Shown: positions 25,616-33,888 of the stretch, piece after piece | How positions within the stretch are numbered: position 1 is the stretch's first letter | Layout: every line of letters begins with the position of its first letter | Origin: JSC-12 sp033764965 | Lineage (GTDB): Bacteria > Cyanobacteriota > Cyanobacteriia > Leptolyngbyales > Leptolyngbyaceae | Length of the DNA: 64,000 bases | NCBI GenBank assembly: GCA_033764965.1 | Contig: JANRIN010000312.1 | Span: 1-64,000 of the forward strand | Direction: 5' to 3' | Notes under the pieces: generated by a model | Seen by the model: the letters and a program-made list of their open reading frames with translations, nothing else | What the model was told of the DNA's origin: nothing | Database searches by the model: none | Made by a program: the position numbers and the translations under genes

Positions 25616-25653
25616 AGCCTGATTGAGAAATCTCATCAGGCTTTTTGGTTTTT
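25616..25653 (+). terminator. Rho-independent terminator of sigA
   Basis: AGCCTGAT at 25616-25623 pairs with ATCAGGCT at 25634-25641, with a further GAG/CTC pairing around an AAAT loop. It is followed by TTTTGGTTTTT. It lies 33 bp after the sigA stop codon. Confidence 0.9.
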
Positions 25654-25675
25654 GTCAGTAAGAAACTTACTCAAT

Positions 25676-25702
25676 AAAAAAGCCTGAAATTATTCAGGCT
25701 TT
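25676..25702 (-). terminator. terminator for psaL, possibly bidirectional
   Basis: AGCCTGAA (25681-25688) and TTCAGGCT (25693-25700) form an 8-bp stem with a 4-nt loop. A-tracts on the left become a T-run in the minus-strand transcript, which fits termination of psaL, 55 bp after its stop. Its stem shares the AGCCTGA core of the neighbouring sigA terminator. Confidence 0.85.
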
Positions 25703-25757
25703 ACAAGATCAAGTAGGAATATCGGAGTACTCTCAGTTAGATAAGTTAGACAACTTC

Positions 25758-26228
25758 CTAATTGACTAAGCCACGAAAAATGGAGTCGACGGTGGAGAAA
25801 TTTTGTAGCAGGAAAAACGCTGCTAATACTCCACTAGAACCACCAATAAAGAAACCGCCAGTAAACTGACTCCAACCCTCTGCGGATTGCAAAGAGCGTC
25901 CATCCGTTTCTTCAGCCTGTCCAGAAAAGGTTGCTAGACCATAAGCAGACAGACAGGCGGTTGCAATGAGAATCATTGCCATACCACAAATTAGTCCACC
26001 CACTGCTGCGAATTCGGAATCGCGTAGGGGACCAAGTTTTACCCAGGGACCAATCAAGAAATAGCCGTGAGCTAGACCAATTTCTAAACCACGTAACAAA
26101 GGTGATAAGCCTTTGCGGTAAGCAGGTAGGTTGCTAATAAAAGCTCTGGTAAAACCGGAATCACTGATCGGAGTGGACAAATGCCCCACGAAGGGATCGC
26201 CATTATAAGGTTTGATCAGGTCAGACAT
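25758..26228 (-). CDS. psaL: photosystem I reaction centre subunit XI
   Basis: The 156-residue product starts SDLIKPYNGDPFVGHLSTPI and continues with RAFISNLPAYRKGLSPLLRG and LEIGLAHGYFLIGPWVKLGP, the PsaL pattern. About three membrane helices follow, including GLICGMAMILIATACLSAYG. PsaL sits at the centre of the photosystem I trimer or tetramer in the thylakoid membrane. AAGGA lies 7 nt before the ATG. No psaI gene is adjacent, unlike the psaI-psaL pairing in some cyanobacteria. It has its own terminator. Confidence 0.95.
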   Translation of the reverse strand: MSDLIKPYNGDPFVGHLSTPISDSGFTRAFISNLPAYRKGLSPLLRGLEIGLAHGYFLIGPWVKLGPLRDSEFAAVGGLICGMAMILIATACLSAYGLATFSGQAEETDGRSLQSAEGWSQFTGGFFIGGSSGVLAAFFLLQNFSTVDSIFRGLVN

Positions 26229-26326
26229 TCTGAATTTCCTTGATTAAACAGCGTACAAAAGATTGAACCAATTCTACGTCCAGCGGGGGGCGACACGGGA
26301 TAGAACAACCCAGACCGTTAGAAAAG

Positions 26327-27613
26327 TTAATGTTCTTGTTTCATTGTTTGGATGCGCTGTCGCAAGTCTGTCGCGATCGCGTCCAGGTTTGCTTGAGAGA
26401 TTTCTTCTTGCTCACCTGTGGCTAACCATTTAAGCTGCATGGTTTTGTTTTCGGCTTCTGAGTCGCCCAAAATGAGGCAAGCCACAGCATGGCTGCGGTC
26501 GGCTCGTTTAAACTGCTTCCCAAAAGCACTCCCACTCATATCCAGTTCTACTGTGAAATCGCGTTGTCTCAAAGCTTGAGCCACGACTAAGGCTTGAGCT
26601 TCCGCCTGTTCGCCTCTGGACACAACATAAAAATCTATAGAAGATTCAGGAATGGGTTGTAGCTGTTGCAGCAGAATAACGAGGCGCTCCATACCAATCG
26701 CCCAACCCACAGCGGGAGTTTCCGCGCCCCCCAGTTCTGTAACCAATCCGTCGTAGCGTCCACCCGCACACACCGTTGCCTGAGCACCCAGATCACTAGA
26801 CTGGATTTCAAATACAGTGTGCGTGTAGTAATCCAATCCCCGAACCAGACGAGAGTTGATCGTGTAAGGGATATTCAGGCTGGAGAGCAGAGACTTTACT
26901 TGCTCGAATCGAGCTTGGGATTCAGGGCTGAGATAATCCAGAATGCTAGGGGCTTGTTCCAGAATTGCTTGAGTTTGTTCGTCTTTGCTGTCCAGGATGC
27001 GAAGGGGATTGCGAGTGAGGCGATCCTGGGAGTCTGCATCCAGCTTGTCTTTGAAGGGAGTCAGATATTGAACCAGGGCTTCCCGAAACCGAGATCGATC
27101 GCCACTGTCGCCGATCGAGTTCAGGTTTAGGGTGAGGTTTTTAAGCCCCAGAGTTCTCAAAATATCGGTTGCGATGGCGATTGCCTCCGCATCAGCACGG
27201 GGGGAAGGGCTACCCAACACCTCTACCCCAATTTGGTGAAACTGCCGCTGTCGTCCTGCCTGGGGGCGCTCGTAGCGAAACATGGGTCCGCAGTACCAGA
27301 GTCGTTGCACTCCACCCTGAGTGCCTAACCCATGCTCAATGAACGATCGCACCACGCCTGCGGTGCCTTCAGGTCGAAGCGTAATGGAGCGATCCCCCCG
27401 ATCCTTGAAGGTATACATTTCCTTCCCAACGACATCGGTTGCTTCTCCAATGCCGCGCTCAAACAATGAAGTTTGCTCAAACAGGGGAGTCCGAATTTCT
27501 TGATAAGCGGCTTTGCTCAAAATATCTCGTGCGCTGGCTTCCACTTGCTGCCAGTAACGAATTTCATCCGGCAAAATGTCTCGTGTGCCGCGCAGTGCTT
27601 GAATCGAACCCAT
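26327..27613 (-). CDS. hisS: histidyl-tRNA synthetase
   Basis: The 428-residue product is a class II aminoacyl-tRNA synthetase. Motif 2 is FRYERPQAGRQRQFHQIGVE, the His-specific motif is LVRGLDYYTHTVFEI, and motif 3 is VGWAIGMERLVILL; an anticodon-binding domain forms the last 90 or so residues. It charges tRNA-His in the cytosol. Length is normal for the family. It follows the pedR-linked small gene by 10 bp, so the three may share a transcript. Confidence 0.95.
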   Translation of the reverse strand: MGSIQALRGTRDILPDEIRYWQQVEASARDILSKAAYQEIRTPLFEQTSLFERGIGEATDVVGKEMYTFKDRGDRSITLRPEGTAGVVRSFIEHGLGTQGGVQRLWYCGPMFRYERPQAGRQRQFHQIGVEVLGSPSPRADAEAIAIATDILRTLGLKNLTLNLNSIGDSGDRSRFREALVQYLTPFKDKLDADSQDRLTRNPLRILDSKDEQTQAILEQAPSILDYLSPESQARFEQVKSLLSSLNIPYTINSRLVRGLDYYTHTVFEIQSSDLGAQATVCAGGRYDGLVTELGGAETPAVGWAIGMERLVILLQQLQPIPESSIDFYVVSRGEQAEAQALVVAQALRQRDFTVELDMSGSAFGKQFKRADRSHAVACLILGDSEAENKTMQLKWLATGEQEEISQANLDAIATDLRQRIQTMKQEH

Positions 27614-27623
27614 GAACTACTCT

Positions 27624-27896
27624 CTACAATAATGATTCAATCGACTCGATCGTCTCCCACTGACCGTAGCGATCGGCGTAATATGCCAAGATCTGGTGAA
27701 CTCGTTCTGTGATGACAGAAGACGCATCGTCCGCATAATAAATTTGAAGGCTATCTATCTGGCTTTGCGCATAACTAAATTCTGGCGACTGTTGAGGTAC
27801 GAGTTCAACCTGAACACCATCCACAAGCTGAAGATGGGCTGCAACTTCGCGATAAACAGTGAGGGGCAAATTGGCGCAGCGAGCCTGGAATCTCAA
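27624..27896 (-). CDS. small conserved protein coupled to pedR
   Basis: The 90-residue product (MRFQARCANLPLTVYREVAA, then LQLVDGVQVELVPQQSPEFS, and LIYYADDASSVITERVHQIL-like sequence) has no recognised function. It starts with TTG, and the TTG overlaps the pedR stop codon (TTGA). GGAG lies 7 nt upstream inside pedR, which supports this start. Coupling to the redox regulator suggests a functional link, but this is inference. Confidence 0.65.
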   Translation of the reverse strand: MRFQARCANLPLTVYREVAAHLQLVDGVQVELVPQQSPEFSYAQSQIDSLQIYYADDASSVITERVHQILAYYADRYGQWETIESIESLL

Positions 27897-28222
27897 CGTA
27901 CTTCTCCATTTCCATTTCTGGTTCCGTTCAAATTTTCATTGATCGGCAAGGGACAGCAATTTACATTATCAATACACACCTTGCCCCACTGCAACGCCCA
28001 ACGAACCAGCGCAACTCGATTCTCCGTCTCCGTTTTATCCAGGATATTGCTAATGTGATTATCGACTGTGCGCTTGCTAATCTCCAGTTTTTCAGCAATT
28101 TCCTGGTTGGTTAAGCCAGCGGCTACGAGTTCAATCACTTGCAGTTCTCGTTCCGACAAAGAACTCTGCACCTGGGATTCGCCACTAGCCATACTGTCAT
28201 CCGTCTGTGTATATGTACTCAC
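27893..28222 (-). CDS. pedR: PedR-type LuxR family redox regulator
   Basis: The 109-residue stand-alone LuxR helix-turn-helix protein has SERELQVIELVAAGLTNQEI and ISKRTVDNHISNILDKT, with no receiver domain. Its size, the tail RWALQWGKVCIDNVNCCPLP and the conserved Cys residues match PedR (Ssl0564 of Synechocystis). PedR senses photosynthetic electron transport through thioredoxin and changes expression of light-responsive genes. The start is a GTG at 28222; an ATG at 28192 (MASGESQVQ) is a reasonable alternative. Confidence 0.8.
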   Translation of the reverse strand: MSTYTQTDDSMASGESQVQSSLSERELQVIELVAAGLTNQEIAEKLEISKRTVDNHISNILDKTETENRVALVRWALQWGKVCIDNVNCCPLPINENLNGTRNGNGEVR

Positions 28223-28367
28223 TCAGTCATTGTACGGGGTAAGTCCACAAAAAACGAGTCCCTGGATTGATTTGCAAGCCTTTTGGGTGTCGTCAGGGTA
28301 CAGAAGATCCAATCAGTAACTTAACTCGCCATTTGCCTCTTACCATGAGGACGAAGGAGCTAAATCA

Positions 28368-28631
28368 ATGCCCAATGAAACCGATAAACAGCCTTTAAGT
28401 GTGTGGGATTACAAACCCTGGTGGTGCCAACCCTGGTCTATTCTTTTGACGGGAATTAGCATCGGGGTGGGAAGTTGGGTCATGTTCCATCAACGTTGGC
28501 TGACGGGATTGGCTATTATGCTGGTTCTAGTATGGATGAGCTACTTTTTGCTGGTTTACCCCAAACTGTTTCGTCAGATGTATGAGAACAACGAGCTATC
28601 GACATCTCCCGATCGCCCACCATCCATTTAG
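28368..28631 (+). CDS. small membrane protein, DUF6737-like
   Basis: The 87-residue product has the motif PLSVWDYKPWWCQPWSILLT. Two membrane helices follow (SILLTGISIGVGSWVMF and WLTGLAIMLVLVWMSYFLLV), with a short polar tail. It fits the small cyanobacterial DUF6737 family as I recall it; function is unknown. AAGGAGC lies 10 nt upstream of the ATG. It precedes deoC by 74 bp. Confidence 0.75.
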   Translation: MPNETDKQPLSVWDYKPWWCQPWSILLTGISIGVGSWVMFHQRWLTGLAIMLVLVWMSYFLLVYPKLFRQMYENNELSTSPDRPPSI

Positions 28632-28705
28632 GGCAACGATGTATTAAGATAGCTGCTTCCAGCTATTCCGGATTGGCTTTTATCGGATTGGAGTGAAATA
28701 GATTC

Positions 28706-29395
28706 ATGCTGGAAGCGCATCCAGATATTGATATTGCCCCCTTTATTGATCATGCTCTACTGGTTCCTACAGCGACCCCAGCCCAGGTGGAGCAGTGGTG
28801 TGAGGAAGCCGATCGCTTTAATTTTGCTGCTGTTTGCCTGCATCCCTGTCACGTTAAGCAAGCTGTCAATTTGTTGCACAATAAACGCCCTCAAGTCTGC
28901 ACCGTGATTGGGTTTCCCTATGGAGCAACGACTTCGGCTGTGAAGCTGTTTGAGGCAACAGATGCTGTGGAAAATGGGGCAACTGAACTGGATGTCGTGA
29001 TCAATATTGGTTACTTGAAGGCGGGCATGATGAATGATGTGCATCGAGAAATTGCCGAAATCCGAGAAGAAACAGGGCAAACGGTTAAAGCCATCCTGGA
29101 GTTGGGATTGTTGACAGAGGCAGAGAAAAAACTGGCAGCCGAAATTTGCATGGATGCGGGAGCGGCTTTTCTGAAAACCAGCACGGGTTTATATAGTGGG
29201 GCAACCGTTGCTGATGTTCGTCTTTTAAAGGAGATCGCCCGCGATCGCGTGGAAATTAAAGCATCCGGTGGCATTCGCACGGCAGAACAGGCATTAGAGT
29301 TAATTGTGGCTGGCGCAACCCGAATTGGCACCTCGCGTGGACCCGAACTGGTGCGTCAGCGCGTTAGCCTGGAAGGACTGGGGAACGGAGAGTAG
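28706..29395 (+). CDS. deoC: deoxyribose-phosphate aldolase
   Basis: The 229-residue TIM-barrel enzyme has the Schiff-base lysine in FLKTSTGLYSGATVADV, the proton-relay lysine in VEIKASGGIRT, and ATELDVVINIGYLKAG. DeoC splits 2-deoxyribose-5-phosphate to glyceraldehyde-3-phosphate and acetaldehyde in deoxynucleoside breakdown. The recO start codon follows 3 bp after its stop, and deoC-recO pairing is common in cyanobacteria. Confidence 0.95.
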   Translation: MLEAHPDIDIAPFIDHALLVPTATPAQVEQWCEEADRFNFAAVCLHPCHVKQAVNLLHNKRPQVCTVIGFPYGATTSAVKLFEATDAVENGATELDVVINIGYLKAGMMNDVHREIAEIREETGQTVKAILELGLLTEAEKKLAAEICMDAGAAFLKTSTGLYSGATVADVRLLKEIARDRVEIKASGGIRTAEQALELIVAGATRIGTSRGPELVRQRVSLEGLGNGE

Positions 29396-29398
29396 TTC

Positions 29399-30316
29399 AT
29401 GTCTCGCACCTACAAAGCGATCGGAATCAACCTTAAAAGTATGCCAATGGGGGAGTCCGATCGGCTGCTAACGGTTTTAACGCGGGAATTTGGCTTGGTA
29501 CAAGTGCTGGCAATGGGGGCACGCAAACATAATTCCAGCTTATCGGGGCGGAGTGGATTATTTGTGGTGAATCACTTGCTGATTGCTAAAGGTAAAACCT
29601 TGGATAAATTAACCCAGGCAGAAACGATCGAGTCGTTTCCCAAGTTGGCGCAGGACTTAAAAAAGTTAACTGCCAGCCAATACCTGGCGGAGCTGTGCCT
29701 ATGTCAAGCATTGAGCGATCAGCCTCAGGAACAACTATTTGATATCCTGAATCAGCACCTAAAGCAATTGGAGCGATCGCCCTCCCACTTGATTTTGCCC
29801 TACTTAACCTATGCCATTTTTCAACTGTTGATTCTGGAAGGAGTTGCACCCCAGGTTTATCGGTGTTGCCTTACCCAGGCTCCCTTGCTGCCGGATGTCA
29901 ACACACCAAACTGGCAGGCTGGTTTTAGTGCGGCGGCAGGTGGCACTGTCTCGCTGGAGGCGTTACAGCAGTTAAATCAGAAAAAACCTGCTCCCATTCT
30001 CAGGTCGGCTCAAACTCCTGTCGCGCGAGAACAACGAGTGCACTATAATTCAGAGTCTTTCAAGCGGGGCGCACCGTCCCATCGATCGATCTCCGCCTTG
30101 GAATTATCTCTGTTGCAGGCGATCGCCCAGCTAGATCCTGTTGATCTGGCTAACCCATCTCTCGATCAAGCCTTCGCAACTGCTGTCCACCCCGCCGTCA
30201 CTCAAACTGATTGGTTAACCGTTGAACGATTGCTACGCCAGTATGCCCAGTACCATTTCGATCGACCCATTCGTTCTGCTGCCCTGGTTGACACCTGCTT
30301 TTCTTTATCTTCTTAA
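29399..30316 (+). CDS. recO: DNA repair protein RecO
   Basis: The 305-residue product has the RecO N-terminal OB-fold pattern (YKAIGINLKSMPMGESDRLL, GLVQVLAMGARKHNSSLSG) and the helical C-terminal region with RCCLTQAPL. RecO loads RecA onto SSB-coated single-stranded DNA with RecR in the RecFOR pathway. It is the second gene of a probable deoC-recO-MFS operon, with gaps of 3 and 12 bp. Confidence 0.9.
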   Translation: MSRTYKAIGINLKSMPMGESDRLLTVLTREFGLVQVLAMGARKHNSSLSGRSGLFVVNHLLIAKGKTLDKLTQAETIESFPKLAQDLKKLTASQYLAELCLCQALSDQPQEQLFDILNQHLKQLERSPSHLILPYLTYAIFQLLILEGVAPQVYRCCLTQAPLLPDVNTPNWQAGFSAAAGGTVSLEALQQLNQKKPAPILRSAQTPVAREQRVHYNSESFKRGAPSHRSISALELSLLQAIAQLDPVDLANPSLDQAFATAVHPAVTQTDWLTVERLLRQYAQYHFDRPIRSAALVDTCFSLSS

Positions 30317-30328
30317 GGTGTGTAGGTC

Positions 30329-32059
30329 ATGATGCAATTGTCAAAGCCCGATTTGCAAGCGATGTTGATGGCATCCATTGACCCAACCGACTCTGCCGAT
30401 CGGCAGAGTTCATCTTCCAGCCCAAACAATCACCATGCGGATTTCAAGCTACCCCAACCTTTGATACAATCCGCAACAGGAATGGAGAGTTTTGAAAGCA
30501 TTCAGAACCCTGTTTTATCTCAAACTGTTCATAGAGATGAGGAGAACGCTCTGCCCATGTTTCGTTCCGAGGAAGAAGCGTTTGAACTGAATGAAGATTT
30601 TTCGGGTTCTGTTTTGGCAGCATCCTTGCAAGACCGGACTGGAGGAATCGGAACGAACGGTACGGAGGCGAGTAGGCATTCTCAGAACTCATTTCCCGAC
30701 CCGTCTAGCAATGGTGGGAACGATTTGGAGCCTGAGCAGGGGTTTCTGCCAGTTCTGAAGAATCGCAACTTCCTGACCCTTTGGAGCGGACAAGTTTTCT
30801 CCCAGTTGGCAGATAAAGTTTATCTGGTTCTGATGATTGCCCTAATCGCCAGTCGGTTTCAGGCGGAGGATCAAACGATTAGCGGTTGGGTGTCGTCCAT
30901 CATGATCGCCTTTACGATCCCGGCTGTTCTGTTTGGCTCGATCGCGGGAGTGTACGTCGATCGCTGGTCAAAGAAAACTGTTTTAGTGGTCACAAACCTG
31001 ATGCGGGGTGGCTTTGTATTTTTGCTACCCTTCCTGCTGTGGTTGACTAAAGGCTGGGCACCCTGGTCGGGTTTGCCCGTTGGATTTTATATTCTTTTGG
31101 GGATCACATTTTTAGTTTCGACGCTGACCCAATTTTTTGCTCCAGCCGAACAATCGGCGATTCCTTTGGTTGTGGAAAAGCGGCATTTGTTGTCAGCAAA
31201 CTCCCTCTACACCACAACCATGATGGCTTCGGTGATTATCGGCTTTGCCGTCGGGGAGCCATTACTTGCGGCTGCGGATGCGCTTACGGCAAGCCTGGGT
31301 TTAAAGGCTGTGGGCTTAGGGAAAGAGATTGTGGTTGCCAGCAGTTACGCGATCGCGGGATTCATTCTGCTGCTGCTGCGAGTCCAGGAAAAAGCCAATA
31401 GTCTGGCTGTGACAAACGGTTCCAACGATGCATCTGTACCGCAGGAACAGCCCCACGTTTTTCAAGATATTCGAGATGGGTTGCGCTATCTGAGCCAGCA
31501 GCATCGAGTCCGCAGCGCCATGATCCAACTGGTCATTCTGTTTTCGGTATTTGCTGCCTTAGCGGTGCTCTCTGTGCGTTTGGCAGAAGTGATTCCAGAG
31601 ATCAAAGCTTCCCAGTTCGGATTCCTGTTAGCGGCGGGTGGTGTTGGTATGGCGATCGGGGCGGCTTTTGTGGGGCAATTTGGACAGCGTTTCCCCCACG
31701 CTCAGTTAAGTCTCTACGGCTCCGTTGGCATGGCAAGCGCATTATTGGGATTATCGTTGTTTTCCAATCACCTGCTTCCGGCATTACTGCTGATTACGCT
31801 GCTAGGTACTTTTTCAGCGGTGATCGGGGTGCCGATGCAAACCACAATTCAAGAAGAAACGCCTGAAGATATGCGGGGGAAAGTGTTTGGGCTGCAAAAC
31901 AATGCGATTAATATTGCCCTCAGTTTGCCTCTAGCTTTGGCGGGTGTGGCGGAAACATTTTTGGGTCTGAAGGTGGTTTTTTGGGGGTTGGCTGGTTTGG
32001 CGATCGCAGGGGGCTGCTTAACCTGGTACACTTCCCGCACAGGCTTAACAAAGCGTTAG
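30329..32059 (+). CDS. MFS transporter with long hydrophilic N-terminus
   Basis: The 576-residue product begins with about 140 polar, Ser/Asn/Glu-rich residues. A 10-12 helix major-facilitator domain follows, starting at FLPVLKNRNFLTLWSGQVFS. YVDRWSKKTVLVVTNLMRGG is the loop 2-3 signature and ETPEDMRGKVFGLQNNAIN lies in the C-terminal half. The layout is closest to the EntS/PF05977 exporter group. Substrate is unknown. The long N-terminal extension is atypical for the family and might be regulatory. ATGs at 30329 and 30332 are equally possible. Confidence 0.85.
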   Translation: MMQLSKPDLQAMLMASIDPTDSADRQSSSSSPNNHHADFKLPQPLIQSATGMESFESIQNPVLSQTVHRDEENALPMFRSEEEAFELNEDFSGSVLAASLQDRTGGIGTNGTEASRHSQNSFPDPSSNGGNDLEPEQGFLPVLKNRNFLTLWSGQVFSQLADKVYLVLMIALIASRFQAEDQTISGWVSSIMIAFTIPAVLFGSIAGVYVDRWSKKTVLVVTNLMRGGFVFLLPFLLWLTKGWAPWSGLPVGFYILLGITFLVSTLTQFFAPAEQSAIPLVVEKRHLLSANSLYTTTMMASVIIGFAVGEPLLAAADALTASLGLKAVGLGKEIVVASSYAIAGFILLLLRVQEKANSLAVTNGSNDASVPQEQPHVFQDIRDGLRYLSQQHRVRSAMIQLVILFSVFAALAVLSVRLAEVIPEIKASQFGFLLAAGGVGMAIGAAFVGQFGQRFPHAQLSLYGSVGMASALLGLSLFSNHLLPALLLITLLGTFSAVIGVPMQTTIQEETPEDMRGKVFGLQNNAINIALSLPLALAGVAETFLGLKVVFWGLAGLAIAGGCLTWYTSRTGLTKR

Positions 32060-32137
32060 AGTTCTACGAATAGCTTCAAAATTCCTTAGAGTAGTGCTAA
32101 AGTTTGAGCCGTTACCCGTCCTTTGTGGCAGAACCGC

Positions 32138-33370
32138 ATGCACGTTGCTTGGCTTGGAAAAAAATCTCCCTTTTGTGGCAATGTTACCTACAGCCGAGAA
32201 GTAACCTCTGCCCTTCAGGATCTTGGGCATACGGTCAGCTTTTTTCATTTTGCTCAGGATGAACCCGCTCCGGATCACTTTCCCGAAGAACCTGAAACAC
32301 AGGATGCAGTTCAGGAAATCTCAATTCCGTACTTGCTGAAGTACCAGATCTACACAATTCCGACTCTACAATCCCGCAAGGTACTCACTCAGGCGCTGGA
32401 GGAATTACGCCCGGATGTTGTTCATGCTTCTCTAACGCTTTCTCCGTTGGATTTTGCCCTACCAGAAATTTGTGAGGATTTGAACATTCCGCTGGTGGCA
32501 ACCTTCCATCCTGCTTTCGATCGCGAGCAACGCAACTTGAGCTCTCGCACCCAATACTTGAGTTACCAGCTATATGCGCCCTGGCTGGCAAAGTACGATC
32601 GGGTGATTGTTTTTTCGAAACTACAACGACGCTTATTGATTCGGTTAGGCGTGCCCCCAGCGAGAGTTGAGGTCATCCCCAACGGAGTTGATATTGAAAA
32701 GTATGCTCCTGGAAAATCCAACTTCAAAGCGGAAATCGGGGCAGAACGAGTTTTTCTCTATCAAGGACGAATCTCTCCTGAGAAAAATGTAGAATCCCTG
32801 CTTAAAGCCTGGAAACACGCCCGCATGGGAGAAACCGCCAAACTGATTATCGTGGGAAATCATGGTGCGCTTGCCAATTCTCTAATGCCTTTTTATGGCT
32901 CGGAACACGGGATTGAGTGGTTGGGGTTCATTGCTGACGAACAGCGCAGAATCGAGATTTTGCGGGGTACGGATGTCTTCGTGTTGCCGTCCCTGGTGGA
33001 AGGATTGTCGCTTTCCCTGTTAGAAGCGATGGCGTGTGGTGTAGCGTGTGTGGCAACGGATGTGGGTGCGGATGGGGAAGTGCTGGAACAGGAAGCGGGA
33101 GTGGTGCTGTTGAGAAATCAACCGGTTGCAACTCAGTTGAAAACGTTGCTGCCCTTGCTGCGGGATCATACTCAATGGACGGACAGGCTGGGCAGGAATG
33201 CGCGGCTCAGGGTTGAGGAACGGTACACCTTAAGCAGCAATATCAACAAGGTGGTGACTCTCTACGATGAACTGGTGTCTGAACGCAAGCAAAGTCGGCG
33301 AGTGGGGCACTATTTCACGTCTCTCCGCGATCGCTTCAACGGCAGCATTCTCCGCTCTGGGCGATCGTAG
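32138..33370 (+). CDS. GT4 family glycosyltransferase
   Basis: The 410-residue GT-B enzyme has an N-terminal Gly-rich acceptor loop (WLGKKSPFCGNVTYSREVT). The C-terminal donor-binding half has VFLYQGRISPEKNVESLLKA and the E-x7-E motif in PSLVEGLSLSLLEAMACG. It would transfer a sugar from a nucleotide donor, probably for surface polysaccharide or glycolipid. The ATG at 32138 (MHVAWLG) starts the Rossmann fold directly; an upstream in-frame start at 32123 adds five residues. Confidence 0.88.
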   Translation: MHVAWLGKKSPFCGNVTYSREVTSALQDLGHTVSFFHFAQDEPAPDHFPEEPETQDAVQEISIPYLLKYQIYTIPTLQSRKVLTQALEELRPDVVHASLTLSPLDFALPEICEDLNIPLVATFHPAFDREQRNLSSRTQYLSYQLYAPWLAKYDRVIVFSKLQRRLLIRLGVPPARVEVIPNGVDIEKYAPGKSNFKAEIGAERVFLYQGRISPEKNVESLLKAWKHARMGETAKLIIVGNHGALANSLMPFYGSEHGIEWLGFIADEQRRIEILRGTDVFVLPSLVEGLSLSLLEAMACGVACVATDVGADGEVLEQEAGVVLLRNQPVATQLKTLLPLLRDHTQWTDRLGRNARLRVEERYTLSSNINKVVTLYDELVSERKQSRRVGHYFTSLRDRFNGSILRSGRS

Positions 33371-33504
33371 GTTTGCTCCAATCGCTATCTAAATTCAGCC
33401 AAACTTACGAAAAAGGTTAATTAAATCACGCAGATTGCCCTTGCGGTGTGTAAGGGGACTCGTTAGAATCTGGGGATCAAGTCTCCTCCAGCAATTTCAT
33501 ACAC

Positions 33505-33858
33505 ATGACCACCTCCCAATCTGTTCCGCAGGAAGTTGTTCAGCAACTGGCTGAATACTTCAGTGTTCTGGGTGAGCCAACACGGTTACGCATTTTGAAC
33601 CTTCTCCGGGACGGTGAAAAGTGTGTTCAGGATCTTGTAGAAGCAACGGAAAGCAGTCAGGCAAATGTCTCTAAACATTTGAAAGTTATGGTGCAGGCAG
33701 GAATTTTGAGTCGGCGGACTGAAGGCACCCAGGCTTATTACAAAGTAGAGGACGAGTTGATTTTTGAGTTGTGTAATTTAGTGTGCGATCGTTTGGCTCG
33801 AAGAATTGAACAGCAAGCTCGAAAATTTCGTGCTTTCAGCTTCCTTGGAAAACGGTAG
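33505..33858 (+). CDS. ArsR/SmtB family transcriptional regulator
   Basis: The 117-residue winged-helix protein has FSVLGEPTRLRILNLLRDGE and SQANVSKHLKVMVQAGILSR, the recognition helix and wing. The classical CxC metal site of ArsR/SmtB (ELCVCDL) is here KCVQDLVE with one Cys; further Cys lie in ELCNLVCDRL. It may sense metal, redox or another signal. No metal transporter is adjacent; the next gene, a HEAT-repeat protein, lies 30 bp downstream on the same strand. Confidence 0.85.
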   Translation: MTTSQSVPQEVVQQLAEYFSVLGEPTRLRILNLLRDGEKCVQDLVEATESSQANVSKHLKVMVQAGILSRRTEGTQAYYKVEDELIFELCNLVCDRLARRIEQQARKFRAFSFLGKR

Positions 33859-33888
33859 GCTGATATGAGTGGTGCAATGTTTTAACCC

